Positions 19,327 through 28,582 of a DNA stretch of 64,000 nucleotides are shown here, piece by piece. Numbering within the stretch: position 1 is the first letter of the stretch; every line of letters starts with the position of its first letter. The notes beneath the pieces were generated by a model, which saw only the letters and a program-made list of their open reading frames with translations, made no database searches and was not told the DNA's origin. The translations under genes were made by a program, and so were the position numbers. Source of the DNA: Paraburkholderia phytofirmans OLGA172 (GTDB lineage Bacteria; Pseudomonadota; Gammaproteobacteria; Burkholderiales; Burkholderiaceae); contig NZ_CP014579.1 in assembly GCF_001634365.1 (NCBI RefSeq), positions 2,356,001-2,420,000 of the forward strand, written 5' to 3'.

Positions 19327-20472
19327 ATGACGCTAAAAATATGCCCCATCAAAGCACTTCTTTTTGCCTCTCTCGGAGCAGGATGCACCGCCCACGCACA
19401 AAACAGCGTAACCCTGTATGGGCGCCTGAATGATGGTGTGTCATACATTTCCAACATTGGCGGCGGTCCGGTCGCCATGCTCGACTCGGGGGTTGAGGCA
19501 GGAAACCGATGGGGTTTGACCGGCAAGGAAAATCTGGGCGGCGGAACTTTCGCCATTTTCACTCTCGAGAGCGGATTTACCATGAGTTCTGGAAAATCGC
19601 TTCAAGGAGGCGCTCTTTTCGGACGACAAGCCTTTGTCGGATTGAGCAATGACAGCTGGGGCTCAATTACGTTGGGCAACCAGTACGATTTCGTATATGA
19701 ATACCTGTCCGAATTTGGCGTCGGCGCGCAGATCTCCGGAGGCTACGCTGGCATCCATATCGGCGGCTACGACAGAATGTCCTGGGCGCGCCTACCGAAT
19801 TCGGTCAAATATCTTGGATCGATTGGTAATCACATCAAAATTGGCGCGATGTATTCGTTCGGCGGAGTCCCCGGCAGCATGCAGACGAGCAGTTCGTTCA
19901 GCGCAGGAATGCACTATAGCGACGGCGGATTCTCACTCGGCACGGCGTACACAAAGGTCTACAATCCACTCAGCCTTGACCCGTATTACGTAGCTGGTCT
20001 GAAAACTTTCCTGGGCCAACCGACCGTCTCCGTCGCCCCCGTGTCCGGGGCCGTGACTGACCTCTATTTGACGAAGCCGTTCCTCGTCGATTCGTCGCAG
20101 ACCTTCGGGGTCGGCGCCACATACACGACGGGCAAAGTTCGGGTCAGCGCTGTCTACAACGGAACGATCTTTAAGGGATTTGGGGAAGTTTCGACGTTGC
20201 AGACTATCGATACAGGCCTTATGTACAACTTCACGCCTTCCTTCACTGGCGCAGTCGACGTAGGGCACTCGTGGTTTGAAGGTTCCGACTGGTATGAGGC
20301 CGTGGTCGGTCTGACTTACTCACTGTCGAAGAGCACAACACTTTACGCATCGACGGAGTACATGCGCGCGCACGGCAACACGACCGCCAACATCAGCGCG
20401 GGCGCGAACTTCGCTGCATCAAGCGGCCCAACGCAACTGGCTTACCGCCTGGCCATCCGCCACTCATTCTGA
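19327..20472 (+). CDS. Outer-membrane porin, Gram-negative trimeric type
   Basis: The 381-residue product has a signal peptide (KALLFASLGAGCTAHAQ) followed by SVTLYGRLNDGVSYISN, the standard first strand of beta-proteobacterial porins (OpcP/Omp32 group). WGLTGKENLGGGTFAIFTLESGF, FGRQAFVGLS and the C-terminal AYRLAIRHSF with terminal Phe for BAM recognition are all present. It forms a general diffusion channel in the outer membrane. Its closeness to the MFS and monooxygenase genes suggests, but does not prove, a shared substrate. Confidence 0.93.
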   Translation: MTLKICPIKALLFASLGAGCTAHAQNSVTLYGRLNDGVSYISNIGGGPVAMLDSGVEAGNRWGLTGKENLGGGTFAIFTLESGFTMSSGKSLQGGALFGRQAFVGLSNDSWGSITLGNQYDFVYEYLSEFGVGAQISGGYAGIHIGGYDRMSWARLPNSVKYLGSIGNHIKIGAMYSFGGVPGSMQTSSSFSAGMHYSDGGFSLGTAYTKVYNPLSLDPYYVAGLKTFLGQPTVSVAPVSGAVTDLYLTKPFLVDSSQTFGVGATYTTGKVRVSAVYNGTIFKGFGEVSTLQTIDTGLMYNFTPSFTGAVDVGHSWFEGSDWYEAVVGLTYSLSKSTTLYASTEYMRAHGNTTANISAGANFAASSGPTQLAYRLAIRHSF

Positions 20473-20475
20473 GGG

Positions 20476-20560
20476 CGGTGTCGACTTGCCGGGAGCGGGA
20501 CGAAACGGCAGCAGGTGTGACACGGGTTCAGAAACCAGTCGACGGTTTTTGGGCTTGTTC
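20476..20560. repeat. 85-bp diverged repeat, copy 1
   Basis: This segment, beginning four bases after the porin stop, matches 23034-23113 in the same orientation at roughly 80 percent identity (for example GACGAAACGGCAGCAGGTGTGA against GACGAAACGCCGGCAGGCGTGA, and TCAGAAACCAG in both). It may be the end of an insertion sequence related to the adjacent IstB remnant. Confidence 0.7.
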
Positions 20561-20800
20561 GATGAATTCGAGCCAGGCATCGAACCTTGCTGCAAGCTGT
20601 TTGCGATATCGTGACGGTTACAGCGGATGCCGTTTGAGTGCGAAAAGTTGCTGGATCGGCCCGAAGCCGGAGAAGAATGCCTGCGTGCATTTCGGGTCGC
20701 GAAAACCGCGCACGTTGTCACGGATCGGCGTAAAGGCGTCGGTGGTGATCGCCGTAGTGGCGCCAGTTCGACGTGGTGTCGAACGCGAATTCGAACGGCC

Positions 20801-20995
20801 TCAAGAATGCGGCTTTTTAATGGATTTTGCAACGGAGGTTTCGCCGTTTTCAGGCATCGGTTTGGACTTGCGGAAGCTCTCGCCCTCGAAGACGATGCGG
20901 TAGGCGCCGCGGCGTAGCCGGTCGAGCGTGGCTGCGCCGAGAACCCGGTTGTCGGGGAAGGCGTCGCCCCATTCGCTGAGATTGAGATTGGATCG
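20801..20995 (-). pseudogene. IS21-family IstB helper, C-terminal fragment
   Basis: The sequence SNLNLSEWGDAFPDNRVLGAATLDRLRRGAYRIVFEGESFRKSKP is the C-terminal end of IstB-type ATP-binding proteins (the last part of the AAA+ domain with its DRL..A/RI..GES pattern). The Walker A and B parts are gone. It is decayed mobile DNA. Confidence 0.85.
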
Positions 20996-21849
20996 GCCTG
21001 GATTTGCGCAGAGCTTGAGCGGCGCAATGAAGCGCTCAACCTCGAGTACGCGGAACTTGATGGTCGACGTTGCGGGCCGGCAGCTTTGAATCATCTCGCG
21101 GTCATTGAGGCAGGGAGCGAAAGGTTCACTTCACGACCTGCTCTGCACAAGTAGGCCGTGACACGCCGGCGCCGCAAGGGCGCAATCCGGTGCTGCTGCT
21201 ACGCGACGTCGCGAGGGGCCGAAGCAACCTCGACGAACGAAGCTACCTCCGCACAAAAGCTAACGGACCCCGCGCCCAACAAGCATCGTTCCGCGACATA
21301 CACGGCCACCGCTTCGTGTCCAGTTTTGCCATAAAGACATCCCGATAATGCCTAGCGCCTTAAGACCGCGCCACAGTCATTGCAGCCCTTTGCAAGAGCC
21401 GCGCGGATTTCGTCCGCCGACATAGCGACCACGTTTGTGCAACGTCTCCAAGTAGGCCGAGAAAAGCAGCGTTGCTTGCAATCGGAATTGATTGCAAGCA
21501 ACGGAAATCGGACCGTGACGATCCAAGCTTAGAAGCAACGCGCCAGCCCTATCGTATCCACAACTTGTTGGTTGCGCGCTGACGGTGTCAGTCCCGCAAT
21601 CGAAGCAACGAGATAACGTCAAGTCTGGTGTATGGGAAGTTGATGGCCGGCGACGTCAAACGGCGAGTTTCTGCTGACCAAAATGCCGCCCGAGAAGATC
21701 ATACTTCCGGGTCGCGCTCGTTGCCTCGGTGCTGATGCGCAGGTACGCGCAACGCATCCCCGCCGCTGCAAACGCTATACGTTACACGCGAGTTGCAGAC
21801 TCATCACGAATGCGGCCTATCAAAGCGCACACCGGTATCTTCGCGCTGA
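20996..21849. other. No gene recognised
   Basis: A minus-strand piece at 21657-21760 ends in DLLGRHFGQQKLAV and a stop codon and could be the C-terminus of an unidentified lost gene. Otherwise no family is seen. Confidence 0.4.
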
Positions 21850-22424
21850 CGTCGCTCTTGCTCGCGCATGGCTACTGGTGTCCCCATCCTGCCCGAACAA
21901 GCCGGGCATCGCACTGCGACGCAACCCTTGCTGCGGATTCAGCCTCACGCAGATGTCGATGTACCACCTGCCACGAAAGTCCTCACTGATATTGCCGGCG
22001 CCAACGTCGCAGTCTGCGAGACCGTAGCTGTTCCACAGCGACAGGGTCATCCTGCCGATGAACAGTTGGCCGTTGCAATAATGGATAGCGTCATTTCAAA
22101 ACGGGATCCGGCCAAGTGAGCGGACGTACACCATGCGACGTCCGCAGCGCACCTTCACTTCCCGGGCCTGCTTTCTCCGCATGGCGTATTCCTCGGCAAC
22201 GGCCTGGATCGTACCCGAGTGAAGGCCAAGGCCCACCTTGCCGACGCATTTCGTATACGGATGGAAGTCGCATCCCGAGAGGAACCGTTGCTCACGTTCC
22301 CACATCTTGACCAGAGGCTCATGCAGTAGTCCCAGACGAAATTGACGTCGCGCGAGAGCGCTTGCGGAAGCCGTGCACGGCTGTCTTTCAGTCGGAGGGG
22401 AAGAACGCAGGTCGTGTGCTGCAT
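21850..22424 (-). pseudogene. TnpB (IS200/IS605-type) remnant, frameshifted
   Basis: Three pieces in two frames line up with the N-terminal half of TnpB: LPLRLKDSRARLPQALSRDVNFVWDYC, then WEREQRFLSGCDFHPYTK...EEYAMRRKQAREVKVR and SLGRIPF, then after an in-frame TGA LSLWNSYGLADCDVGAGNISEDFRGRWYI. The RuvC catalytic motif that should follow is not recognisable. TnpB is the RNA-guided nuclease ancestor of Cas12, but this copy is dead. Confidence 0.78.
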
Positions 22425-22760
22425 GTGTCGATACGGTTGTTTCTCCGTATAGGCACGCTTTCGTCCCAATCGCGCTTCGCTGGCGACAACAGCCCCTCAT
22501 CCCCGGCTCGAAGGCCGAGGTCTTCAGGCTACGGTCCGATAAACCACATCATCGTGTTTGATACGAGCGGCCGGGGCGACAATGGGTCGATCTACGATAT
22601 CTTTGAGGTGCTCTAACTTGGGGGCGGCGTATAGTATCAGCCTGTAGGTGAGATCAGGCCGTCGTCGAGATCTATTGGGGAGGCGGTCGGGAAGAAAGAG
22701 CTCCCTTCCGGCTTTTAGTCTTAAAAGCTACCTAGGTCCCGGGTAGAGTAAGGAGGCGCA
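22425..22760. other. Upstream region of the small conserved gene
   Basis: No gene is recognised. An imperfect inverted repeat lies near 22697-22730. The ribosome site AAGGAGG is at 22750-22756. Confidence 0.4.
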
Positions 22761-23012
22761 ATGAACAAGTTGAGCAGCTTCGAAGCCGACATCCGCCCGC
22801 TTTTTACGCAGCGAGATATTCAGGCGATGAGCAAGGCATTCAACCTGGCAAGTTATGATGACGTCAAAACTCACGCGGTTGAAATTTTCGACCGAATTCG
22901 CGGGATTGGTGGCGCTGTCATGCCGCCGCCGCCGCCCAAAGGAGAAGGTCCCTGGACTCAATCCCGCATTGATCTTTTCGCCAAATGGGTAGCGGACGGC
23001 TGTCCACCCTAG
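22761..23012 (+). CDS. Small conserved protein with MPPPP/W...RIDLFAKWVADGCPP end
   Basis: The 83-residue product begins MNKLSSFEADIRPLFTQRDIQAMSKAFNL and ends with a proline stretch and a C-terminal RIDLFAKWVADGCPP. This pattern recurs in bacterial proteins related to the ends of cytochrome-like and tyrosinase-associated domains, but no heme motif (CxxCH) is present. An excellent AAGGAGG lies four bases before the ATG. There is no signal peptide. It stands intact in a field of remnants; function is unknown. Confidence 0.7.
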   Translation: MNKLSSFEADIRPLFTQRDIQAMSKAFNLASYDDVKTHAVEIFDRIRGIGGAVMPPPPPKGEGPWTQSRIDLFAKWVADGCPP

Positions 23013-23481
23013 TCGACCCGGAGAGGCTGCGGAGGCGCTGCCAACTTGCCGAGAGTGAGACGAAACGCCGGCAGGCGTGATACGCGCTCAGAAACCAGCC
23101 GACGGATTTCAGGCTCGCTTGTTCGCGCTACGAAGGCGCCATCGCCTATTGTTCTGCGACATCATCGCAAGATCGATGGTGTGGCGCCGTCAGGACATTA
23201 ATGTTTAAATGTGCGCCCGAACGCGGTGCGCATGTCGCGCTGAGTGCTCCGGCTCGCACGACAACTATCGCGCGTACCTTCTTGCGAACCAAAGTCCGGA
23301 AGACATTTTTACACGACTCTGGCCCGGACAGGGCGTCGTCCGGACGGCGGTTTTGGCGGCGTCGGGGACAAAAGATTGCATCGGCGTGCTTTAAGAAGGC
23401 CTATCAACGGTATGAATTCGCATACGAACCTCCCCCTCGTCGTGGTCGCGTCGGAACCTCGAGTCCGCGTGGCTTTGTTGT
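23013..23481. other. No gene recognised, contains repeat copy 2
   Basis: Beyond the repeat at 23034-23113 there is no recognisable coding sequence. Two overlapping plus frames near 23201-23485 lack family resemblance. Confidence 0.4.
23034..23113. repeat. 80-bp diverged repeat, copy 2
   Basis: Same sequence family and orientation as 20476-20560. The two copies bound a 2.5-kb segment that includes IstB and TnpB remnants and the small conserved gene. Confidence 0.7.
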
Positions 23482-24129
23482 TTAATGCCTCCTACCGCCG
23501 GGCAAATGAGACGCGTTAAGATAGGTTCGGATGGTTGCAGGCCGCCGCCTGACCTCTTCTTCCCACCGTAGCAGGTTTGGGAAGGCAGTCAGTTCCTGTT
23601 TCTGCTTTCTCCAAACGGTAACCCAAGGAAATATAGCCATATCAGCAATCGTGTACGTATCGCCGGCGACGAAGTGACTAATTTCCAGCCGGTGGTCCAG
23701 CACCCCGTAGAGGCGCGCCACTTCCTGGTGGAAATAGTCCTCCGTATGGATTTGACTATCCTGCATAGTGGCAATGAAGTGGTGATATAGCCCTCCAGCA
23801 GGTCCGAGCCCTCCCACCTGCCAAAACAACCATTGGACGACTTCCCTTCGTCCGCGCACGTCAGTTGGTATGAAAAGGCCAGACTTTTCCGCGAGGTAAA
23901 GGAGGATTGCCCCTGACTCAAAAATCGCTACCGCCTTGCCGCCGTCTGCCGGTTCATTGTCGACGATAGCGGGCATTTTTCCGCTAGGCGAGATTTTAAC
24001 GAATTCCTGTTCATGTTGTTCACCCGCCAGGAGATCAACGAGGATGGTCTGGTAGGGAAGTCCCGACTCTTCCAGAAAGATCATAATCTTAAGGCCATTC
24101 GGTGTGGGCCAATAGTAAACGTCGATCAT
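23482..24129 (-). CDS. Glutathione S-transferase
   Basis: The 215-residue product has an N-terminal thioredoxin-like domain (MIDVYYWPTPNGLKIMIFLEE, SPSGKMPAIVD, then the glutathione-binding FESGAILLYLAE) and an all-helical C-terminal domain with the hydrophobic staple ADMAIFPWV. It resembles the Nu/YfcG-YghU type, which bind glutathione or its disulfide. The frame stays open upstream to 24408, but that part is the remains of a different gene, so the ATG at 24129 was chosen. It is cytoplasmic. Confidence 0.9.
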   Translation of the reverse strand: MIDVYYWPTPNGLKIMIFLEESGLPYQTILVDLLAGEQHEQEFVKISPSGKMPAIVDNEPADGGKAVAIFESGAILLYLAEKSGLFIPTDVRGRREVVQWLFWQVGGLGPAGGLYHHFIATMQDSQIHTEDYFHQEVARLYGVLDHRLEISHFVAGDTYTIADMAIFPWVTVWRKQKQELTAFPNLLRWEEEVRRRPATIRTYLNASHLPGGRRH

Positions 24130-24285
24130 GCCAGGGCCTCCAGTTGTTGCGCGTGGTCGAACGCTGCAACGGTATACGCAAAATACGATCCTTTTTCGCG
24201 AGATGCGACCGTACCCATCGACTCGGGGAAGCTTAAGCGGGCACCATGCTCTTGGCGATTGACTTGTATTCAATGCGTGAACCAC

Positions 24286-24603
24286 GCCATGCCTCACTTT
24301 GAACGACTGCCTGGTGAATGCGGCGTGGGGCGGAAACACCGCAAGGATTGCCATGGCATTGGTGACATCTTCGACGGTGGTAAATACGCCATCCACAGTC
24401 CCGCTCAACGTTACCCACTTGACGTCCTCATTGTCGCTGATGCCGAGAGATCAGCCTGCTCAAGTATTTGTTATCGACGAGCGGTGTCCGTACAAATCCT
24501 GGGCATACCACAATGCGAACGGACCTTGTGCGCTGCGCCCTCAATTGCAAGGACGTGCACGAACCCAAGCAGCGCATACTTGGCGGTGACGTATGCGTAT
24601 TTT
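24286..24603 (-). pseudogene. 3-hydroxybutyrate dehydrogenase (SDR), C-terminal remnant
   Basis: The minus strand reads [30 protein letters not shown], then a stop, QILEQADLSASAT, another stop, and after a frame change SGTVDGVFTTVEDV...FPPHAAFTRQSFKVRHG. These pieces match in order the active-site YxxxK region and the C-terminus of D-3-hydroxybutyrate dehydrogenase, which oxidises 3-hydroxybutyrate to acetoacetate in polyhydroxybutyrate use. Two stops and one frameshift make it dead. Its tail is fused in frame to the upstream side of the glutathione S-transferase gene. Confidence 0.82.
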
Positions 24604-25110
24604 AAGGGCGACGCTTTGTGAGAGTGCACGGATCCTACACCGGCTGTCACTCTCGGATGCCAAAACTTATCGACTTGTCAGGCTCAGTTATGACGTCAGG
24701 CAACAACTGCATTGACAAGGCGCAGAGCAGAGCCGCGCCGCGCCGCGCCGCGCCGCACACAATTTAATTTGCGCGAGGCAGCGTAACCGCCGAAACACAA
24801 ATGAAGCCAAACCGACCGACCGGCCAGCCAGGCCACCAGGCACCGAGAGCGGCGAACCGTTGTTTCAAACACGCTCTGAAACAGCGTTGCCGGACAGTTC
24901 GCCTTCATCCTCGCTTACCTAAGTGAACAGAGTCGTGCACGGTGTGCGTTCCAGAGAACCGTGAGCTTTCCGTCGTCGAACGAAGAACCTTAATTTCAAC
25001 GACGGCCAAGACTAGCCCGCCGAAGCGCTTGAGTCGATGCCGCGATCTGTTCCTTGTCACTGAACTGGCGACGCAACGTGACCGGCGTTCGCGACGAGCT
25101 GCAAGTGTGC
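24604..25110. other. No gene recognised; contains a GCCGC repeat
   Basis: Nothing coding was recognised. It contains the simple repeat listed separately. Confidence 0.45.
24732..24756. repeat. Five tandem GCCGC units
   Basis: GCCGC is repeated five times without interruption. Such runs are prone to slippage; no gene overlaps it. Confidence 0.85.
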
Positions 25111-25749
25111 TCAGGCGCCGCCTTCGCTCGCATGTTCGCCGAGAATCTGCTTTGCATAGCGCACCCCGATGCCGTACGGGCTGTGCTGCTTGAAGATATC
25201 CATGCACCCCTCATAGGTTTCGGTGCGTGCCCAGTCTCGCTGGAGTTCACACATGAACTGCAGCGAAGTCATCGGCACCGCGCCAACCTGGACCATCCGC
25301 TGCACTGCCCGTTCGTGCGCCTCTTCCGTGATGTCGCCGCACGCGTCGGTCGCCACGTAGATCTCGTAGCCTGCGGCACGCATCTGGATGGTCGGAAACG
25401 CGACGCAGACCTCAGTCCACAGTCCCGCAACCACGATCTTCTTGCGCCCGGTCTTCTCGATCGCCGCGCGGAAGTTCAGGTCCTCCCAGGAGTTCATGAA
25501 AGTGCGGTCGATAGGCGTCTGCTCGGGAAACACTGCCTGCACCTCCTGCACCATTTCCCCACTGAATGATTTGGCAGCAATGGTCGACAGAATCGTCGGC
25601 ACCTTGAACAGTTTTCCCGTCTTCGCAAGGATCTGTGCGTTTTGCTGGACCGTCGTGCGATCGTGCGAATGGACGCCAAAAAACATCTGCGGCTGGAAGT
25701 CGATCAGTGCGAGGGCGCATGTATCAGGCGTTAGCAGTTCGTAGGGCAT
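25111..25749 (-). CDS. Isochorismatase-family cysteine hydrolase (YcaC-like)
   Basis: The 212-residue product has the family triad framework: ALIDFQPQM (Asp17), a charged position in TPIDRTFMNSWED, and the nucleophile Cys115 in VAGLWTEVCVAF. The stretch YVATDACGDIT matches YcaC-type hydrolases, soluble proteins of uncertain substrate. The ATG at 25749 has GGAG nine bases before it. It stands alone, with no operon partner. Confidence 0.9.
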   Translation of the reverse strand: MPYELLTPDTCALALIDFQPQMFFGVHSHDRTTVQQNAQILAKTGKLFKVPTILSTIAAKSFSGEMVQEVQAVFPEQTPIDRTFMNSWEDLNFRAAIEKTGRKKIVVAGLWTEVCVAFPTIQMRAAGYEIYVATDACGDITEEAHERAVQRMVQVGAVPMTSLQFMCELQRDWARTETYEGCMDIFKQHSPYGIGVRYAKQILGEHASEGGA

Positions 25750-27165
25750 GAGGATCTCCGTTGCGGCAAAGTGTGGATCGTGGGCACAAACGTAATAGAT
25801 GCCCGCGATAGTTCAATCGACAAGTTCCGCCAGGCAAGATGTCGAAGCATTCGTTGCATTGCGACATCTGCGGGCTGACAGGGCACCGGCGGCCCCGAAT
25901 CGACATCTGGTAGTTCCAGCCGCCGGCCCTACTATGGGTCCAGGCGAGTTAAAGTCTATGCTGCCCGCAGAAAAAAAGTCCCGAAGGGCCGCTTAATTGT
26001 TCTTAACTTCGAGCTTTCGGCCATGCGATGATCGTGGCAAAGGAGCGTCGGGATGACTAACCTGGTTAGTTTTCCGAACGCCCTCCGCCCAATGTTGCCT
26101 CTATATGTAGTACCTGTTATTGACCGGTTCACGCGTGACGTCTTTGGTGGTGTTCTAGTGCAGCGTGCCGCCTGCACGTTCCATAACCGAAGTAACGGTG
26201 AGGCTGCCTCAGAATGAACGCAGCTCTGAGATGGAATTCCCCAGCTAACCGCATTGTCTTTTTCGTGGAAAGGCATTGAGCGAACTAGGCAAGCTGCCGC
26301 CCTCTTTTATGCATGTGAGGCCCCGCCGACCCTTGGCATAGCGTCTACCGTGCGCTGGTCAGCTGCCGCACGTCGACGGTGAGTACGTGAGCGCCGAAAG
26401 CATGCCAAAGCTGGGCGAATGCTCTACGATTGGTCCCAGCAATTAACCTGCTTCCCGGCGATCTCAACGGGACTGGCCGACGATATTCGGAGAAGCGATG
26501 GCTTGGCCCGTCGCCCCCCAACATACTGGGCGAAGAGAGATTCGGCGTGCATCCTCAGGCATCGAAGCGAGCATCTTCGATAACTCTAAATTCAGCACAT
26601 TTAAGGCGCTGCCCCAACGAACTTGGGCGTATTGTATTTGGCATCCGTCAGTGGGCGTTGAAGCGCGAGAGCATAGTCATGCGAAAGCGCTGGTTTGCTG
26701 TCGTATTGAACCGTAGTCTCGTTCGATCACGTGCGCTTCCCGGTTCGGTGACGCGACATCAAGGGGGTCAAATGTGGATGCCTTCATCAATGACGGGCTG
26801 CGCTGGGGTTTGGGCTGCAGCCCAGTTGGCTCGTCGACGGAGATATTCAGGCTGGCAGATTGCCCAGACTCTTCGAAAAGCACGAGACCAATCCGAACAA
26901 CGCCCGCTCCTCCATCAGTGCCTTGTACATGCCCAATCACCGGGGATCCCGTCGCATCAACGCGTTCGTGGATTTTCTCGCCAACACCGTCGTAGCGCCG
27001 TCCTCTATAAGTAACTAACGCCGCTTCGAAACGTGTATCTGAGCAATAAGTGCATCAATTGGCCTTCCTAACTAATTTTGATGCGCACCGTCCATACAGG
27101 CTTTCTAGCTTTTTCAATTGCCAGAACTTACCCTCTTGCAACTCAATTGCAACTCAGAGGGAAAA
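25750..27165. other. 1.4-kb stretch with no gene recognised
   Basis: Frames such as 26053-26217 (plus) and 26677-26940 (minus) have no known family and weak starts. The sequence is probably old decayed DNA. A 14-base TTGCAACTCAATTGCAACTC direct repeat unit lies at about 27136-27155, just before the integrase stump. Confidence 0.45.
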
Positions 27166-27239
27166 ATGGCAACTTTCAGCCAACGCAATGGCCGTTGGCA
27201 AGTAAAAATTGGCCGAAATGGGTTTCCGGCGCAGTATAA
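27166..27239 (+). pseudogene. Phage-type integrase, N-terminal stump
   Basis: MATFSQRNGRWQVKIGRNGFPAQYK is the arm-type DNA-binding N-terminus of tyrosine integrases of genomic islands. AGAGGG precedes the ATG. Homology ends at PAQYK (27239), where sequence of a different exported protein begins. The reading frame then stops at 27271-27273. Confidence 0.75.
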
Positions 27240-27425
27240 ATCAAGCAAATCATTCTTGCATGTGCAATCGTGATGACTGCCTTGATGCCAAGGCTCACCT
27301 TTGCGGAGCAATCTTATAGCGACAACCACGATCACCATGACATGCGTCCGCCGCCGCGTCATCCGCAACATCACCACTCCCACCATCATGCCGCGCCGCC
27401 TCCCAGGCACGAGAACGTTCACTGA
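27240..27425 (+). pseudogene. His-rich exported peptide, N-terminus replaced
   Basis: From 27240 the frame reads IKQIILACAIVMTALMPRLTFAEQS, a signal peptide without its start codon, then a mature part rich in histidine (DNHDHHDM, HPQHHHSHHHAA) ending at TGA 27423-27425. A stop at 27237 shuts the frame, so the true start was lost when the integrase stump was joined. Internal ATG 27273 could still give 50 residues, but with a damaged signal. The composition suggests metal binding outside the inner membrane. Confidence 0.55.
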
Positions 27426-27571
27426 CGTAACGCTTGGGACGATATGCGTCGTCATTGAGCAAGCGGCCACGTCGCGCTGGCGGACCGCTGATCGAAACCA
27501 GTGCGGTTCCTCCGCGCCGCCGACAAACGAACTGCCGCCTGATGACGGACGACAACTGTTCGGTAAGCAAA

Positions 27572-27931
27572 ATGCAGACGATTCTTCTAGTGGATGACGA
27601 TCGCAGTATCCGGATTGCCTGGAAACGTATCTTGCAACTCGAAGGCTATCGTGTCGAGACGGCCAGTGATGGGGACGCGGGCCTGGACACCGCCAACAGG
27701 GTGCAACCCGTCCTCATTACCGCGGACCGATCGATACCCGGTATGGATGGTATCGAGTTTTGCCATCGACTCCGGCGCGAGCTAAAGTTGGCGGGGGTCC
27801 CTGTGGTGCTAGCCAGTGCTGAACATGAATTTGCATTCGGCGCACCCGTTTGGGATGAGTTTTGGCAAAAGCCCGTGTCCGTTGAGACTATGCTCGCGTC
27901 GATACGGCGCCTGGTGGCGCTCTCGTCATAA
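27572..27931 (+). CDS. Single-domain response regulator (receiver)
   Basis: The 119-residue product is a stand-alone CheY-like receiver: acidic pair in ILLVDDD (Asp8, Asp9), phospho-acceptor Asp52 in ITADRSIPGMDG, switch Ser82 in VVLASAE and Lys100 in FWQKP. There is no output domain. The ATG at 27572 was chosen because homology starts there; the frame is open upstream to 27434. No histidine kinase is nearby, so its partner is unknown. A related but broken receiver gene is at 35.6-36.1 kb. Confidence 0.85.
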   Translation: MQTILLVDDDRSIRIAWKRILQLEGYRVETASDGDAGLDTANRVQPVLITADRSIPGMDGIEFCHRLRRELKLAGVPVVLASAEHEFAFGAPVWDEFWQKPVSVETMLASIRRLVALSS

Positions 27932-28112
27932 TTAGCGATCGCGGGCGCGGCCCCGATAGACGCAACCAGGCGCTACCAACGGACCGCCAGCGTACAGACA
28001 CCACCGCTCATTCGATGCGAGGATCTGAGGCACGCGGGGCTGCAATGCGCCGTCATCAGCCGGCCGAACTGAGCCACCGCCGGTCCCTCCAACGTTGAAC
28101 AGGAGGACCATC

Positions 28113-28343
28113 ATGATCCGACTATTCTGCATTTTCGCGCTTGCGGCGGGCCTTACAGGCTGCATCGTCGCTCCGCCGTACGCTACTGGCTACGGTTATG
28201 CCCCCGCGCCCGCATATGAATCTGGGCCAGGCTACTACGGATATGCGCCTGGCTATTACGCCGCACCGGCCATCGATGTTGGGATCGGTTTTGGTGGCTA
28301 CTACGGCGGCGGACACGGCGGTCACGGCGGACATGAAAGGTGA
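28113..28343 (+). CDS. Gly/Tyr-rich lipoprotein
   Basis: The 76-residue product has a lipoprotein signal (MIRLFCIFALAAGLTGC, lipobox LTGC, Cys17) and a mature part built from Tyr/Gly/Pro/Ala repeats (YATGYGYAPAPAYES, YYGYAPGYYAAP) ending GGHGGHGGHER. AGGAGG lies six bases before the ATG. Such proteins are common and of unknown role in Burkholderiaceae. The His residues at the end and the His-rich peptide downstream suggest a shared metal-related or envelope role, which is inference. Confidence 0.78.
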   Translation: MIRLFCIFALAAGLTGCIVAPPYATGYGYAPAPAYESGPGYYGYAPGYYAAPAIDVGIGFGGYYGGGHGGHGGHER

Positions 28344-28429
28344 ATGATCAGGCTTGCTAAAGATTTTGACGTTACGCAGTGTGACGCTCGCGAGATCCAC
28401 GGTTACCTCATCCCTCACGGAGCGAACCT

Positions 28430-28582
28430 ATGAAGAAGATCGCCATGGCCATCGTCGTTGCTGTGACAACGCTTTGCACAGCACCGGCATTCGCCGATTA
28501 CTACCATGATCACCACTGGCACCACTGGCATCATTGCCATCGGGTTTGGCATCACCACCATTGGGAACGGATCTGCCACTGA
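28430..28582 (+). CDS. His-rich exported peptide of 50 residues
   Basis: MKKIAMAIVVAVTTLCTAPAF is a clear signal peptide with cleavage expected after FA. The mature 28 residues, starting DYYHDHHWHHWHHCH, contain about a dozen histidines and several tryptophans, which fits metal binding in the periplasm. The ribosome site is modest (CACGGAG ten bases before the ATG). It lies 87 bases after the Gly/Tyr lipoprotein on the same strand. It resembles in design the damaged peptide at 27240-27425. Confidence 0.65.
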   Translation: MKKIAMAIVVAVTTLCTAPAFADYYHDHHWHHWHHCHRVWHHHHWERICH

